DNA of 64,000 nucleotides from Actinomycetota bacterium. Its GTDB lineage: Bacteria > Actinomycetota > Acidimicrobiia > Acidimicrobiales > Ilumatobacteraceae. The notes under the pieces were generated by a model that worked only from the letters and a program-made list of their open reading frames with translations, was not told where the DNA came from and made no database searches. Position 1 is the first letter of the stretch; every line of letters starts with the position of its first letter. The position numbers and the translations under genes were made by a program. Positions 27,612 through 36,314 of this stretch are shown piece after piece. The stretch spans positions 107,631 through 171,630 of the forward strand of contig VGAC01000003.1 of the NCBI GenBank assembly GCA_016870865.1, given 5' to 3'.

Positions 27612-29633
27612 CTAGTGTCCCGACTCACCCGAACGTGGGTACGGGTTGACCCTCGCGCAGGGTTCGGTGGTTGCCGGAGGCCTGATGCGCAGTTCGCGGG
27701 CGACGAATGCACCGATGTCGGAAAACACCGGTGCAGCGGCCGTGCCGCCGAAGCGATCACGCGAGCCCGCGTCGGGTTCGTCGATGGACACCAGGATGGT
27801 CACCTGCGAATCCTCGGCCGGAAGGAAGCCAACGAAGGTGGCGAAGTACTTGCGTCCGGTTTGGTCGGAACCGTAGGTACCGTCCTTTTGGACCTTGTAG
27901 CCCGTACCCGTCTTGCCCGCCACGGTGAGGCCGGGGATTTTTCCCAGCGTTCCGGTTCCGAAACAGACGACATCGCGCATCATCAAGTTCATCTGTGTGG
28001 CGGTTTCCTGCGTCAGGACGGGCCGGGTGGATGATGCTGCGACTTCGCGCTTGCGACCTTCCGCGTCGATCGTTGCCCGGACGAGGCGCGGTGCGACGTA
28101 CACGCCATTGTTGGCTATCACGTTGACGGCCGAGGCCAACTGCAACGACGTGGAGGCGAAGCCGTACCCGTAGGCGACGGTGATCTTCTCGGTGCCCTGC
28201 CACTTGTCGGCCGGCTTGAGGATGCCCGCGCTCTCATCGGGAAAGTCGAGGGCGGTCTTGTCACCGAACCCGAAGGCGTGGAGGTACGACTCGAGCGTCG
28301 AGGTCGAGACACGCTGTGCCGTGAGAACCGTCCCGAGGTTCGACGACTTCACCAGGATCTCCCGGACGGGCATCATCTTCGTGGGGTGCGGGTAGGCGTC
28401 ACGAATCACGTACTCGTCGAACTTCTGGACACCGGGCACGTAGAAGACGCTCTCTGGCGTCACCGCACCTTCGTTCAATGCGGCGGCGATGCTGAACACC
28501 TTGGCAGTCGATCCGGTTTCGTGGGCCTCGACGGCGGCGAAGTTACCGCTGTTCGAATAGGTGCCGTCATCCCTGCGGCGAATGTTCGCCATTGCGTACA
28601 CGTCACCGGTCTTGGTGTTCATCACGATCGCGGTTCCACCGCGCGCACCGACTTGGCGCACCCGCGAAAGAAGCGTCTGATTCAACTGGAACTGGATGGA
28701 GCGGTCGAGTGTGAGTACCAGGTCGTTGCCGGGCACCGGGTCGACTTCGAGGTTGCTCGCACCCGGAATCGAACGGCCATCCTTGTCCTGCTCGCGCACG
28801 AACCGCCCGTCCTTGCCGGTGAGAACGTCGTTGTACTGCGCCTCGAGACCCGCGATACCGACACCTTCGGTATCGGTCGTGCCGACCACGGCCAGCGCGG
28901 AGGGATCCAGAACCATTCGGTCCGGTTCCTTGTAGGCCCCGACACCCGGTAGTCGCAGGTCCGTCACTGCTTTCGCGCGTGCCGGGTCGATCTGGCGGGC
29001 GACGAAGGTGAAACTCGAGGCCTTGGCCGCGAGGGCATCTGCGAGTTTCTGTTCGCGTGGCGCGTCGAATTGCATCAGACCCGCAATCGCCCGCGCGGTA
29101 CCCGCTGCGTCGACGACCATCGTCGGGTCGGCGTACAGGGTCATCTTCGGCACCGACATCGAAATCTCACGACCGTTGCGGTCAAAGAGTGATCCGCGCT
29201 CGGCACGCAACGTCGTCGTGCGCACACGGGCATCGAGGCCCGCGGCACGGTACTCGTCACCCGAAACGGTCTGCAGGTGGCCGACTTTGACAACGAGTGT
29301 GACCAAAAGAGCCACCAGCACGCCCACGGCCCAGCGAAGACGACGCTTGATTGGCGGAGTCGCCTGGGATGTTTTGGACGGACGCATCAGGATGTGACGA
29401 ACGATGCGCAGACCCGACGACCGATGACGACCCGACGATGTGCGCCCCGTCAACGGACCCCGCGGGACCGCCCGGCGTGCCGGTGGCCGCGAAGTGCGCT
29501 GGGGGTGACGAACACCAGTCGGCTTGCGTGCCGACGGACGCGACTTGACGGGCTGCCCGTGCGCCCGCTGCCGCTGCGACGACGTGGACGACCGGGAGGA
29601 TGCGGGTCGTGTCGCGTGCTGACGGACCGTCAC
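27612..29633 (-). CDS. ftsI: Septal peptidoglycan transpeptidase FtsI (class B PBP)
   Basis: A 673-residue monofunctional transpeptidase partner of FtsW. An unusually long basic, Ser/Arg/Pro-rich cytoplasmic head (residues 1-100) precedes the membrane anchor (about 101-118). The dimerisation domain starts RAERGSLFDRNGREI. Penicillin-binding motifs are STAK (active Ser 375), SSN (430-432) and KTG (574-576). No PASTA domains follow. The GTG start overlaps the ftsL stop (GTGA). Confidence 0.94.
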   Translation of the reverse strand: MTVRQHATRPASSRSSTSSQRQRAHGQPVKSRPSARKPTGVRHPQRTSRPPARRAVPRGPLTGRTSSGRHRSSGLRIVRHILMRPSKTSQATPPIKRRLRWAVGVLVALLVTLVVKVGHLQTVSGDEYRAAGLDARVRTTTLRAERGSLFDRNGREISMSVPKMTLYADPTMVVDAAGTARAIAGLMQFDAPREQKLADALAAKASSFTFVARQIDPARAKAVTDLRLPGVGAYKEPDRMVLDPSALAVVGTTDTEGVGIAGLEAQYNDVLTGKDGRFVREQDKDGRSIPGASNLEVDPVPGNDLVLTLDRSIQFQLNQTLLSRVRQVGARGGTAIVMNTKTGDVYAMANIRRRDDGTYSNSGNFAAVEAHETGSTAKVFSIAAALNEGAVTPESVFYVPGVQKFDEYVIRDAYPHPTKMMPVREILVKSSNLGTVLTAQRVSTSTLESYLHAFGFGDKTALDFPDESAGILKPADKWQGTEKITVAYGYGFASTSLQLASAVNVIANNGVYVAPRLVRATIDAEGRKREVAASSTRPVLTQETATQMNLMMRDVVCFGTGTLGKIPGLTVAGKTGTGYKVQKDGTYGSDQTGRKYFATFVGFLPAEDSQVTILVSIDEPDAGSRDRFGGTAAAPVFSDIGAFVARELRIRPPATTEPCARVNPYPRSGESGH

Positions 29634-30100
29634 GGTACGCCGTCGACTTCCGACTTGATCCGACCGAATTCGTCGAGCGGCGATTTTTCTTCGTCGGCGA
29701 CACGGTCCATCAGGTCGCCGGTCGAAGCGAGGACGCTGGCGACAATGTCGGAATCGATGGGGATGAAGCGCACGTTGCCCGCGGGCCTCATGCCCAGTTT
29801 CGCGGCTTCGGATGACAGACGACCCGGTGACTCGAGAAACGCGCGCTCGTGACGAAGGTCGTTGTAGTGGTCACGTGCCATCACGACGGAACGGTTGAGA
29901 CCGTCGAGACGCATCTGCTGCTTGGCGAGTTCGGTGCGCAACAGGGCAGCGAAGAACAACAGGGCGCAGAGAACCGCCGCGACGATCGTGACCACTCCAA
30001 CAATCCGACCACCGCGCTGAACGACGACGAGCTGGGGTCGATCGGGTTGTACGGCGCGGCCCCCTGCCGGTGAGACGCGGGGACGCATCGTGGCCGCCAT
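29630..30100 (-). CDS. ftsL: Cell division protein FtsL-like
   Basis: A 156-residue bitopic protein. One membrane segment (VGVVTIVAAVLCALLFFAAL) is followed by a short coiled coil (LRTELAKQQMRLDGLNRSV) and the ERAFLESPGRLSSEAAKLGM stretch seen in FtsL and DivIC relatives. Sequence identity in this family is always low; the position between rsmH and ftsI supports the call. Stop and start of rsmH and this gene share one base (TGATG). Confidence 0.85.
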   Translation of the reverse strand: MAATMRPRVSPAGGRAVQPDRPQLVVVQRGGRIVGVVTIVAAVLCALLFFAALLRTELAKQQMRLDGLNRSVVMARDHYNDLRHERAFLESPGRLSSEAAKLGMRPAGNVRFIPIDSDIVASVLASTGDLMDRVADEEKSPLDEFGRIKSEVDGVP

Positions 30101-31206
30101 CAGCGCTGTCCTTTCGATGCGGTGCTGGCCGCGAGCTTCTCCACGACGCGGAACCGGGCGCTGCGAGCACGGGGGTTCGACTGGATCTCCGCGTGGGACG
30201 GGTGTCGGGGGACGCGCACCCGCTTCACGCGCGGTGTTGCTCCACAGCCACAGGGCAGACCCGGGCGGCAGGTGCAGCCGCCGGTCTCCGCCCTGCGGAA
30301 AACGTCCTTGACGATCCGGTCCTCGCCCGAGTGGTACGAGATCACAGCCACGCGACCGTTCTCGCACGTCGCGTCAATCGCCGCCTCGAGTGCGCGTGGC
30401 AGTTGTTCGAGTTCGGTGTTGACCTCGATCCGCAGCGCCTGAAAGGTGCGCTTTGCAGGATGCCCGCCGCGACGACGCGTCGCGGCGGGAATCGCTGCAG
30501 TGACAGTGGCAGTCAACTGGGAGGTCGTTGTGATGGGTCGGGCGGTGATGATCGCGTCGGCAATCCGACGGGCGAAACGCTCATCGGCATGCTCGCGCAG
30601 GATGCGCGCGAGCTCGTCGCGTTCGTAGGTGTTCACCACATCCGCCGCGGTCAGCGTCTGTGAGCGGTCCATCCGCATGTCCAGGGGGGCCTCCACGCGG
30701 TAGGAAAAACCGCGCTCGGCGCCGTCGAGTTGCGGTGACGAAACTCCGAGGTCGAACAGCGCCCCCGACACCTGCGTCGCGCCGACTTCGGGCAACACAC
30801 CGGCAAGAACCGCGCCCAGGTCCCCGAAGGAGGCGTGTCGGGGTTTTGCGCGACCGCCGAAATGTCCCAGGCGTTGGCGTGCCGCGGCGAGGGCGACCTC
30901 GTCACGGTCGACGCCGATGATCGAGATGTCGTCGCGCGCGTCGAGCAGTGCGACGCTGTGCCCCGCGCCGCCGAGTGTTGCATCGACGATGTGCCCCGCG
31001 GGCACCTCGGCAAAGGTTTCGACGATCTCACGCGCCATCACCGGCGCGTGTCGGAATTCCTGTGTTTCGCTCACCGGCAGCCCCTCGGCCGACGAATGCC
31101 GCCGGGATTTCTCCCCGGAACGCGCGAGACGGTAGCGGGCGGAGTTGGAGCTAGCCATCTTGCCGGCCGAGAGACTGCCGGTGAGCGAAACGTCTGGGTC
31201 GTGCAT
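30100..31206 (-). CDS. rsmH: 16S rRNA (cytosine(1402)-N(4))-methyltransferase
   Basis: SAM-dependent methyltransferase of up to 368 residues acting in the ribosomal P site. FRHAPVMAREIVETF opens the core; VDATLGGAGHSVALL is the SAM-binding loop; FDLGVSSPQLDGAERGFSY and HPAKRTFQALRIEVN are family signatures. The ATG at 31206 lies ten bases after mraZ. A GTG at 31074 has a better ribosome site (GAGGGG) and starts just before the conserved core, so the first 44 residues are uncertain. Confidence 0.93.
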   Translation of the reverse strand: MHDPDVSLTGSLSAGKMASSNSARYRLARSGEKSRRHSSAEGLPVSETQEFRHAPVMAREIVETFAEVPAGHIVDATLGGAGHSVALLDARDDISIIGVDRDEVALAAARQRLGHFGGRAKPRHASFGDLGAVLAGVLPEVGATQVSGALFDLGVSSPQLDGAERGFSYRVEAPLDMRMDRSQTLTAADVVNTYERDELARILREHADERFARRIADAIITARPITTTSQLTATVTAAIPAATRRRGGHPAKRTFQALRIEVNTELEQLPRALEAAIDATCENGRVAVISYHSGEDRIVKDVFRRAETGGCTCRPGLPCGCGATPRVKRVRVPRHPSHAEIQSNPRARSARFRVVEKLAASTASKGQR

Positions 31207-31216
31207 TGGGTCCCCA

Positions 31217-31633
31217 TCACTGTCCCGAACCGGCGATCTTTTCCGTGCCGGCGCTTGCGATGCGACCGAATCGCGTGGGCTCCCAGATCTCCACGCGGTC
31301 GAACGCACCTGTGACGATGACCTTCGAATTGAGACTGAGACCCGCGAACGACCTCATCTCTTCGGTGAGCAGCACGCGACCCTGGGCGTCAATGGTGACT
31401 TCGGCTGCGCTACTGGAAATGGCCCGCAGTTGGTCGCGGGCCATTTCGCCGCGACGCACCTTGTCGATCATTTCCTGTCCGAAGCTCTCGAAGTCCCCCG
31501 ACGTCCAGACGGTGACGCACTTGTCATCGCCGAGAACGAGGAAGCAACGGGGTTCCAACTGCGGCCGGAACGCAGCGGGCAGCGCAAGTCGACCCTTCGG
31601 GTCGAGTTGCCGCTCGTGCGTGCCGACAAACAC
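31217..31633 (-). CDS. mraZ: Transcriptional regulator MraZ
   Basis: A 138-residue AbrB-fold protein heading the division and wall cluster. It opens FVGTHERQLDPKGRLALPAAF and repeats the fold half (VTIDAQGRVLLTEEMR). The DxxGR motifs bind DNA. MraZ represses its own operon in other bacteria by binding TGGGN repeats, and such repeats lie upstream. GGAG lies five bases before the GTG start. Confidence 0.95.
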   Translation of the reverse strand: MFVGTHERQLDPKGRLALPAAFRPQLEPRCFLVLGDDKCVTVWTSGDFESFGQEMIDKVRRGEMARDQLRAISSSAAEVTIDAQGRVLLTEEMRSFAGLSLNSKVIVTGAFDRVEIWEPTRFGRIASAGTEKIAGSGQ

Positions 31634-31720
31634 GTTGTCTCCGTCCCGACACCCCTTGTCCGCCGCGTGAGGGTCTTCCCACTGGAACCCGCGGGGCGGG
31701 CATCACCTCCCCTCAGGCGG

Positions 31721-31777
31721 CTCCACTATGCCCCACTACACCCCACTTAGCAAGCCTTTTCCCCCACTTTTGACCCA
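31721..31777 (-). promoter_or_regulatory. MraZ-type operator: phased TGGGN boxes
   Basis: On the minus strand TGGAG (31721-31725), TGGGG (31731-31735) and TGGGG (31741-31745) are separated by exactly five bases. Two more boxes, TGGGG (31762-31766) and TGGGT (31773-31777), continue the same roughly 10-base helical phase with one position skipped. This matches the known MraZ target of TGGGN repeats with five-base spacers. Confidence 0.75.
31725..31753 (-). promoter_or_regulatory. Division-cluster (mraZ) promoter
   Basis: Read on the minus strand, TTGCTA (31748-31753) and CATAGT (31725-31730) are 17 bases apart and match sigma-70 boxes at four of six positions each. The MraZ boxes fill the spacer and -10, so bound MraZ would block polymerase. 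The transcript would start near 31718, about 85 bases before the mraZ GTG. Confidence 0.6.
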
Positions 31778-31926
31778 CCGGCCCCCCGTGAGGCCGTTTT
31801 GGGGCGTTTCGGGGCGAGCACTGATCGACGACGGCAGCGCGGAAAATGAGGGATCCACGGGCTTTGTGCGTCGTTGCTGCTCGGTCGCACGCGCGAGAGG
31901 CGGGGCGTGGGGAGAAGTGGGGGAGC

Positions 31927-32595
31927 TCAGCGCACGGGCAAGGCCGCAGCGATGCGGGCGGCGACGTGGGCCGGGTCGTCGACCGGGATCACGTTCACCA
32001 AACCGGCCACCCGCGCGGGGTCGTCGCGCAGCAAAGGCATCGCCCCGAGGTGGGACTCGGCATTCCAGGCGAAAAACGCGACGCATTGAAAGCGCGCCAT
32101 GCTGCGGGTGCGGCGCTGGCTCACTCCCACGACTTTTGCCCCGGTCGCAACAAACACCTCACCCGTACCGCGACCCGCGACGCACAGCGTCTTTGACCAG
32201 TCATTGACAACATGGGGCCCTTCGTTCACGGCGAGGTCGCCGATGCCCATCGCCGCGAGAGCCTCGCACCAGGCACGACCCACGAAGTGCATCGCCCGGC
32301 CGACATCGTCGACCCACAAAGAGTCGCCGCGCGGTATCACGATGTCGATCCACACCGAATCGACGGGGTCGACGAGAACCGCTCCCCCGCCGCTGCGTCG
32401 GCGCGCAATATCGATGCTGCGTCTCGCACAGAAGTCGGCGTCGACATCAGCGGCCTGCTGCGACGACCCGAGAACGAACGCCGGCCGCGTCGGCCGCATC
32501 AACCACACGCCACGACGGGCGGGGAGATCCGACGAATGCAGTGCTTGTGCGCCGGCCTCGACCGTCTCGATTGCCCAGTCCTGCGACCCGATCAT
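31927..32595 (-). CDS. Lipoate-protein ligase A-like protein
   Basis: A 222-residue protein of the biotin/lipoate ligase fold. RRRSGGGAVLVDP is the lipoyl-adenylate-binding loop. NDWSKTLCVAGRGTGEVFVATGAKVVGVSQRR covers the catalytic Lys region. It is shorter than full LplA, lacking the C-terminal domain, so it may be a scavenging ligase or an octanoyl/lipoyl transferase. It begins ten bases after the HNH gene. Confidence 0.75.
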   Translation of the reverse strand: MIGSQDWAIETVEAGAQALHSSDLPARRGVWLMRPTRPAFVLGSSQQAADVDADFCARRSIDIARRRSGGGAVLVDPVDSVWIDIVIPRGDSLWVDDVGRAMHFVGRAWCEALAAMGIGDLAVNEGPHVVNDWSKTLCVAGRGTGEVFVATGAKVVGVSQRRTRSMARFQCVAFFAWNAESHLGAMPLLRDDPARVAGLVNVIPVDDPAHVAARIAAALPVR

Positions 32596-32605
32596 TCCCG
32601 CGGGC

Positions 32606-33103
32606 TCAGGACGCTTTTGCCAAGTACGGCTTCCATGCCTCGGGCACACGCGAGACGGCAAGCGTTATCCATGCGGCTTCGCGGGGCGCGAGCGGTGACG
32701 TGGCGAGGGGCATGCCGGCTTCCTCGGGTGTGCGGTCTCGCTTGCGGAGATTGCATGGTCGACAGGCCGCGATGACGTTCTCCCACACGTGCATTCCACC
32801 CCGCGAGCGGGGCATGACATGGTCGATACTGTCGGCCGGTGCGCCACAGTACTGACAGCGATGTCCGTCGCGCGCCATCACAGCGCGACGCGAGAGCGCG
32901 GTGCGGCGGTGGTACGGCACCCGCACCACGTATCTCAGGCGAATCACCAGTGGTGAAGGCAGCGCCAAACGCTCGGCACGCAGTTGACTTCCGTCGTCTT
33001 CGACGAGGTCGGCCTTGTCGGCCAGGACCAGACAGGCGGCGCGGCGCACCGACACGATGCTGAGCGGCTCGTAAGTGGCGTTGAGAACGAGCGCGCTGCG
33101 CAC
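32606..33103 (-). CDS. HNH endonuclease family protein
   Basis: A 165-residue protein with an N-terminal SALVLNATYEPLSIV segment typical of a chromosomal actinobacterial and cyanobacterial HNH family. Its zinc-bound nuclease motif is CQYCG...SIDHVMPRSRGG...NVIAACRPCN. These proteins are widespread single-copy genes not tied to mobile elements, and the physiological role is unclear. GTG at 33103 with GGAG upstream is preferred over a longer start. Confidence 0.85.
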   Translation of the reverse strand: MRSALVLNATYEPLSIVSVRRAACLVLADKADLVEDDGSQLRAERLALPSPLVIRLRYVVRVPYHRRTALSRRAVMARDGHRCQYCGAPADSIDHVMPRSRGGMHVWENVIAACRPCNLRKRDRTPEEAGMPLATSPLAPREAAWITLAVSRVPEAWKPYLAKAS

Positions 33104-33146
33104 GCCTATCTCCGTCCGCGTCTGGGCGGTCTGCTGGTGGCGGTCC

Positions 33147-33386
33147 TCATGACCGCCCTGCATTCTCCGACTTGCACCATGCGAGATACCTCAGCAGGTC
33201 CCCCGGCTCCACGGAATGCTCTGCTTCCCCGTACTGAATGGCCGAACGCATCGCGGTGTACCCGGGTGTCGGCACCGGCAGGAACGGCACCCGACGCCAC
33301 CAACCCGGCGGGGCGAGGCGACGCGCCTGACGCAGCGCGGTCGACCACAGTCGTGGCCGAACCAGAACCGTGAGAAAGATGCGCAC
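33147..33386 (-). CDS. Small conserved protein, unknown function
   Basis: A 79-residue protein, VRIFLTVLVRPRLWSTAL at its start, then PPGWWRRVPFLPVP and YTAMRSAIQYG and a C-terminal LLRYLAWC. The Trp/Pro-rich centre and Arg-rich head look like a conserved actinobacterial small protein. No function is known to me. GTG start five bases after the acyl-CoA dehydrogenase stop, so it is in that operon. Confidence 0.7.
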   Translation of the reverse strand: MRIFLTVLVRPRLWSTALRQARRLAPPGWWRRVPFLPVPTPGYTAMRSAIQYGEAEHSVEPGDLLRYLAWCKSENAGRS

Positions 33387-33391
33387 GCTGC

Positions 33392-34606
33392 CTACTTCGG
33401 TTCCTTCGGCAAACCCAGAACCATCTCGCCGACGATGTTCTTTTGGATCTGCGATGAGCCCGCGTAGATGGTTCCGGCACGGGCGTTCAAGAAAGTCGTC
33501 GCCCAACTGTTCGTCGAGTTCGGCGCACCCGGGTCGTCGGCTCCGAACGCCGACGAGGGCATGCGTCCGGTGGGAACGAGGCCATCCGGCCCCATGATTT
33601 CCATTGCCAGTTCGGTGACGACCTTGTGGTACTCGCTCCACAGCAACTTGCTGATCGCTGCATCGGGCCCGGGTTGGTGGCCGCGCAAGAACTGGGTCAG
33701 GGTGCGGTAGCCGACGAAGCGCATCATCTGGACTCGCGTGTAACACCATGCGAGACGCTGGCGGATCTGCGGGTCGTTGTTCTTTGCGTAGGCACGGGTC
33801 ATCTCAACGAGCCGGTCGAATTCGGCCTGGTATCTGATCGAGTTCACAGCGGCGGCCGCACCGCGCTCGAAGCCGAGGAGCGTCATCGCCACGGCCCAGC
33901 CGTTGTTCACGCCGCCGATCACGTTTTCCTTGGGCACGACGACGTCGGTGTAGAAGACCTCGTTGAATTCGCTCTCGCCCGAGATCATCTTGATCGGCCG
34001 GACCTCGATACCCGGTTGGCGCATGTCGACAAGAAGAAACGAAATTCCCTTGTGACGGGGCGCTTCGGGGTCGGTGCGCGCGAGCGTGAAGATGTGGTCG
34101 GCCAGATGGCCCGCCGAGGTCCAGATCTTCTGGCCGTTGAGGATCCACTGGTCGCCGTCGAGCTGTGCCTTGAGACCGAGGTTGCTTAGGTCCGAACCCG
34201 CATTCGGTTCGCTGTAGCCCTGACACCAAACGTCGTCACCCGCGAGGATGCGCGGGATGTAGTGCTTCTTTTGTTCTTCGGTCCCCCACCGCAGAATCGT
34301 GTTGCCGAGCATCTGGATTCCGAAAATGTCGTTCGGACTTCCCGTCGGTACGCCCGCTCGCGCGAACTCCTCGTTCAACACGACCATCTCGAGCGACGAC
34401 AGCCCCGCGCCGCCGTATTCCGTGGGCCAGTCGGGCGCGAGGTATCCGTTTTTGTGCAACACGACGCGCCAATCGGCGACGAAATGCTCGAGGGCGTCGC
34501 CCTCCAGGGCTCCGGTGCCCGCCCAGTCGGCGGGCAGGTTGTCGGCGAGGAACTGACGCACCGTCGCGCGGTAGGAGTCTGCTTCGGGTGGGTAGACGGG
34601 CTGCAT
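33392..34606 (-). CDS. Acyl-CoA dehydrogenase
   Basis: A 404-residue FAD enzyme introducing a 2,3-double bond into acyl-CoA. WCQGYSEPNAGSDLSNL and the WTSAGHLADHIFTLARTD segment are classic middle-domain signatures; the helical C-terminal domain ends with GTIYAGSSQIQKNIVGEMVLG. The substrate chain is unknown. It leads a short operon with the small protein and HNH gene. Confidence 0.92.
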   Translation of the reverse strand: MQPVYPPEADSYRATVRQFLADNLPADWAGTGALEGDALEHFVADWRVVLHKNGYLAPDWPTEYGGAGLSSLEMVVLNEEFARAGVPTGSPNDIFGIQMLGNTILRWGTEEQKKHYIPRILAGDDVWCQGYSEPNAGSDLSNLGLKAQLDGDQWILNGQKIWTSAGHLADHIFTLARTDPEAPRHKGISFLLVDMRQPGIEVRPIKMISGESEFNEVFYTDVVVPKENVIGGVNNGWAVAMTLLGFERGAAAAVNSIRYQAEFDRLVEMTRAYAKNNDPQIRQRLAWCYTRVQMMRFVGYRTLTQFLRGHQPGPDAAISKLLWSEYHKVVTELAMEIMGPDGLVPTGRMPSSAFGADDPGAPNSTNSWATTFLNARAGTIYAGSSQIQKNIVGEMVLGLPKEPK

Positions 34607-34615
34607 GGGAGGAAC

Positions 34616-34966
34616 CTAGTCGCGTGTGAAGCGGTCGCGAATGCGAGCCGGTCCGATTTTACTGTTGCGCAACGAGGCCGCGAGGTCCTGCACACCAACC
34701 TTGCCGATGGCGCGCAGTTGGCGCTCGATGACCAGGGCGCAACCGAGCATCGCGAGAAACCCTACGAAGGCCAGCAGGAAGTGGATCTGCAACGCAACGA
34801 CGGTGAGCGCGAGACCCAAAATGACCCCGAGTACGGCCCATCGGACCGAGCGAGCGGACTGCCGATAGAGACCCGCGGGTGAGGCCAGCTGCGCAAAGCG
34901 CTGGTCGGTCTGCAACTGCTCCTCGATCTGGCGGAGGATTCTCTGCTCGTCGTCTGACAATGGCAC
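34616..34966 (-). CDS. DUF3040 domain membrane protein
   Basis: A 116-residue protein starting VPLSDDEQRILRQIEEQL, the DUF3040 signature, followed by two adjacent hydrophobic helices (VLGVILGLALTVVALQ and LLAFVGFLAMLGCALVI). The function is unknown; related proteins accompany division and wall genes in actinobacteria. GAGAAT lies six bases before the GTG, consistent with a leaderless transcript. Confidence 0.85.
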   Translation of the reverse strand: MPLSDDEQRILRQIEEQLQTDQRFAQLASPAGLYRQSARSVRWAVLGVILGLALTVVALQIHFLLAFVGFLAMLGCALVIERQLRAIGKVGVQDLAASLRNSKIGPARIRDRFTRD

Positions 34967-34997
34967 GGGCGTATTCTCGCAGGTTCGCGCGCGATCC

Positions 34998-36287
34998 TCA
35001 ACGCGTATCGCCGTTTGGTGACGAAGGTCCCCAAGGATTCTCGCCGATTTCGCCCAGATCCTCGACGTCACGAAGCGCCGCCAGGGTTCGGATCGCATCG
35101 GCCCCGAATTTGCGGCGGATCTCATCCATGACTCCACTCGCGTTGGCCCACGTTGCTTCGTCGACACGCCCCTCGGCCGGTTCGTCGAACAACGACCCTT
35201 GGACGGGCCCGGCCGGACCATCCGCAGCCTCGAATTGCGCCGCCGAGACGCCGAGCAACCGCACCCCCTGATGGACGTCGATCGCACTCAACAGCGGCCC
35301 CAGTGCCTCGGTGAAACCTGGTCCACTCGACCGCGCGGTGTCGACGGTGATGCTGCGGGTGATCGAGCGAAAGTTCGAGAACTTGATCTTCAAGGTGAGC
35401 GTGCGGGCCCGCGTGCCGTTCGCCCGCACACGGGTTGCCACCGCATCGCACAAGCGCACCAGGTGCCGTCGCAGCTCCACGATGTCGGCGACGTCCTCGG
35501 TGAAGGTTTCTTCGTGCCCGATCGACTTCGCTTCACGCTCGGATTCGACTGCGCGGTCGTCGTGGCCCCACGCAAGGTCGAACAGGTGCCGTCCCGAGGC
35601 ATCACCGAGGGCGGTGACGAGGTGCTCGACACCGATCATGGCCAGATCGCCGACGGTCTTGACGCCGATGCGATCGAGGCGTGCGTGCGTGGCGGGCCCC
35701 ACACCCCACAGTGCGCGCACGGGCAGCGGATGCAAGAACTCGACCTCACGGCCGGGTTCGACAACCACGACACCCTCTCCGGGGTCTATCGAACCAGCGA
35801 TGACGCGCGGTTTGGCTGCTTTCGATGCGATCTTTGCGACGAACTTGTTCGCTGCGACGCCGACGCTGCACGTGATGCCGATTTCCTGTGCGACCCGGGC
35901 ACGGATCTCGTCGGCGATTGTGACGGCCGAGCCGTACCCGCGCAACGCGCCACTCACGTCGAGGAACGCCTCGTCGAGGGCGATACCTTCGACGAGTGGC
36001 GTGTACGAGCGAAAGATTTTGTGCACCTTTGCGCTCACCTCGCGATAAACGGCGGGACGACCCGGCAGGAACACCGCGTTGGGACACAGTCGCCGCGCCC
36101 GTGACGAGGACATCGCACTAAAGACGCCGAACTTTCGTGCCTCGTAGGATGCGGCAGCGACGACACCCCGTGGCCCGTCACCGCCCACCACGATCGGAAG
36201 GCCCCGCAGGCCGGGATCGTCACGCAACTCGACCGCCACATAGAACATGTCCATGTCGACGTGAAGAATCGTTCGTTGTGGGTTCAT
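34998..36287 (-). CDS. dinB: DNA polymerase IV (Y family)
   Basis: A 429-residue translesion polymerase. Catalytic acidic motifs are DMDMFY (residues 11-16, with Tyr16 as the expected steric gate) and LDEAFLDVS near 104-112. GVAANKFVAKIASKAAKP and helix-hairpin-helix segments follow. The little-finger domain runs to about 350, and QGSLF at 363-367 is a beta-clamp-binding motif. A TAGGCT box 11 bases before the ATG overlaps the divergent promoter of the next gene. Confidence 0.95.
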   Translation of the reverse strand: MNPQRTILHVDMDMFYVAVELRDDPGLRGLPIVVGGDGPRGVVAAASYEARKFGVFSAMSSSRARRLCPNAVFLPGRPAVYREVSAKVHKIFRSYTPLVEGIALDEAFLDVSGALRGYGSAVTIADEIRARVAQEIGITCSVGVAANKFVAKIASKAAKPRVIAGSIDPGEGVVVVEPGREVEFLHPLPVRALWGVGPATHARLDRIGVKTVGDLAMIGVEHLVTALGDASGRHLFDLAWGHDDRAVESEREAKSIGHEETFTEDVADIVELRRHLVRLCDAVATRVRANGTRARTLTLKIKFSNFRSITRSITVDTARSSGPGFTEALGPLLSAIDVHQGVRLLGVSAAQFEAADGPAGPVQGSLFDEPAEGRVDEATWANASGVMDEIRRKFGADAIRTLAALRDVEDLGEIGENPWGPSSPNGDTR

Positions 36288-36297
36288 CGTCGGAACC

Positions 36298-36308
36298 GAG
36301 CCTACGAT
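36298..36308. promoter_or_regulatory. Overlapping divergent -10 boxes (dinB / 36315 gene)
   Basis: TAGGCT on the minus strand (36298-36303) and TACGAT on the plus strand (36303-36308) share a base. The plus box ends six bases before the GTG at 36315. Both promoters cannot be occupied at once, which would make the two transcripts compete. Confidence 0.45.
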
Positions 36309-36314
36309 GTGGAC

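Noticed and set aside
31524..31703. The upstream frame as a normal protein gene
   Set aside because: It overlaps mraZ by 110 bases in another phase and has no recognisable protein pattern. It is kept only as a possible regulatory frame.
32606..33103. The HNH nuclease as part of a mobile element or intein
   Set aside because: It is a stand-alone gene of a widespread chromosomal family, with normal composition and no flanking repeats.
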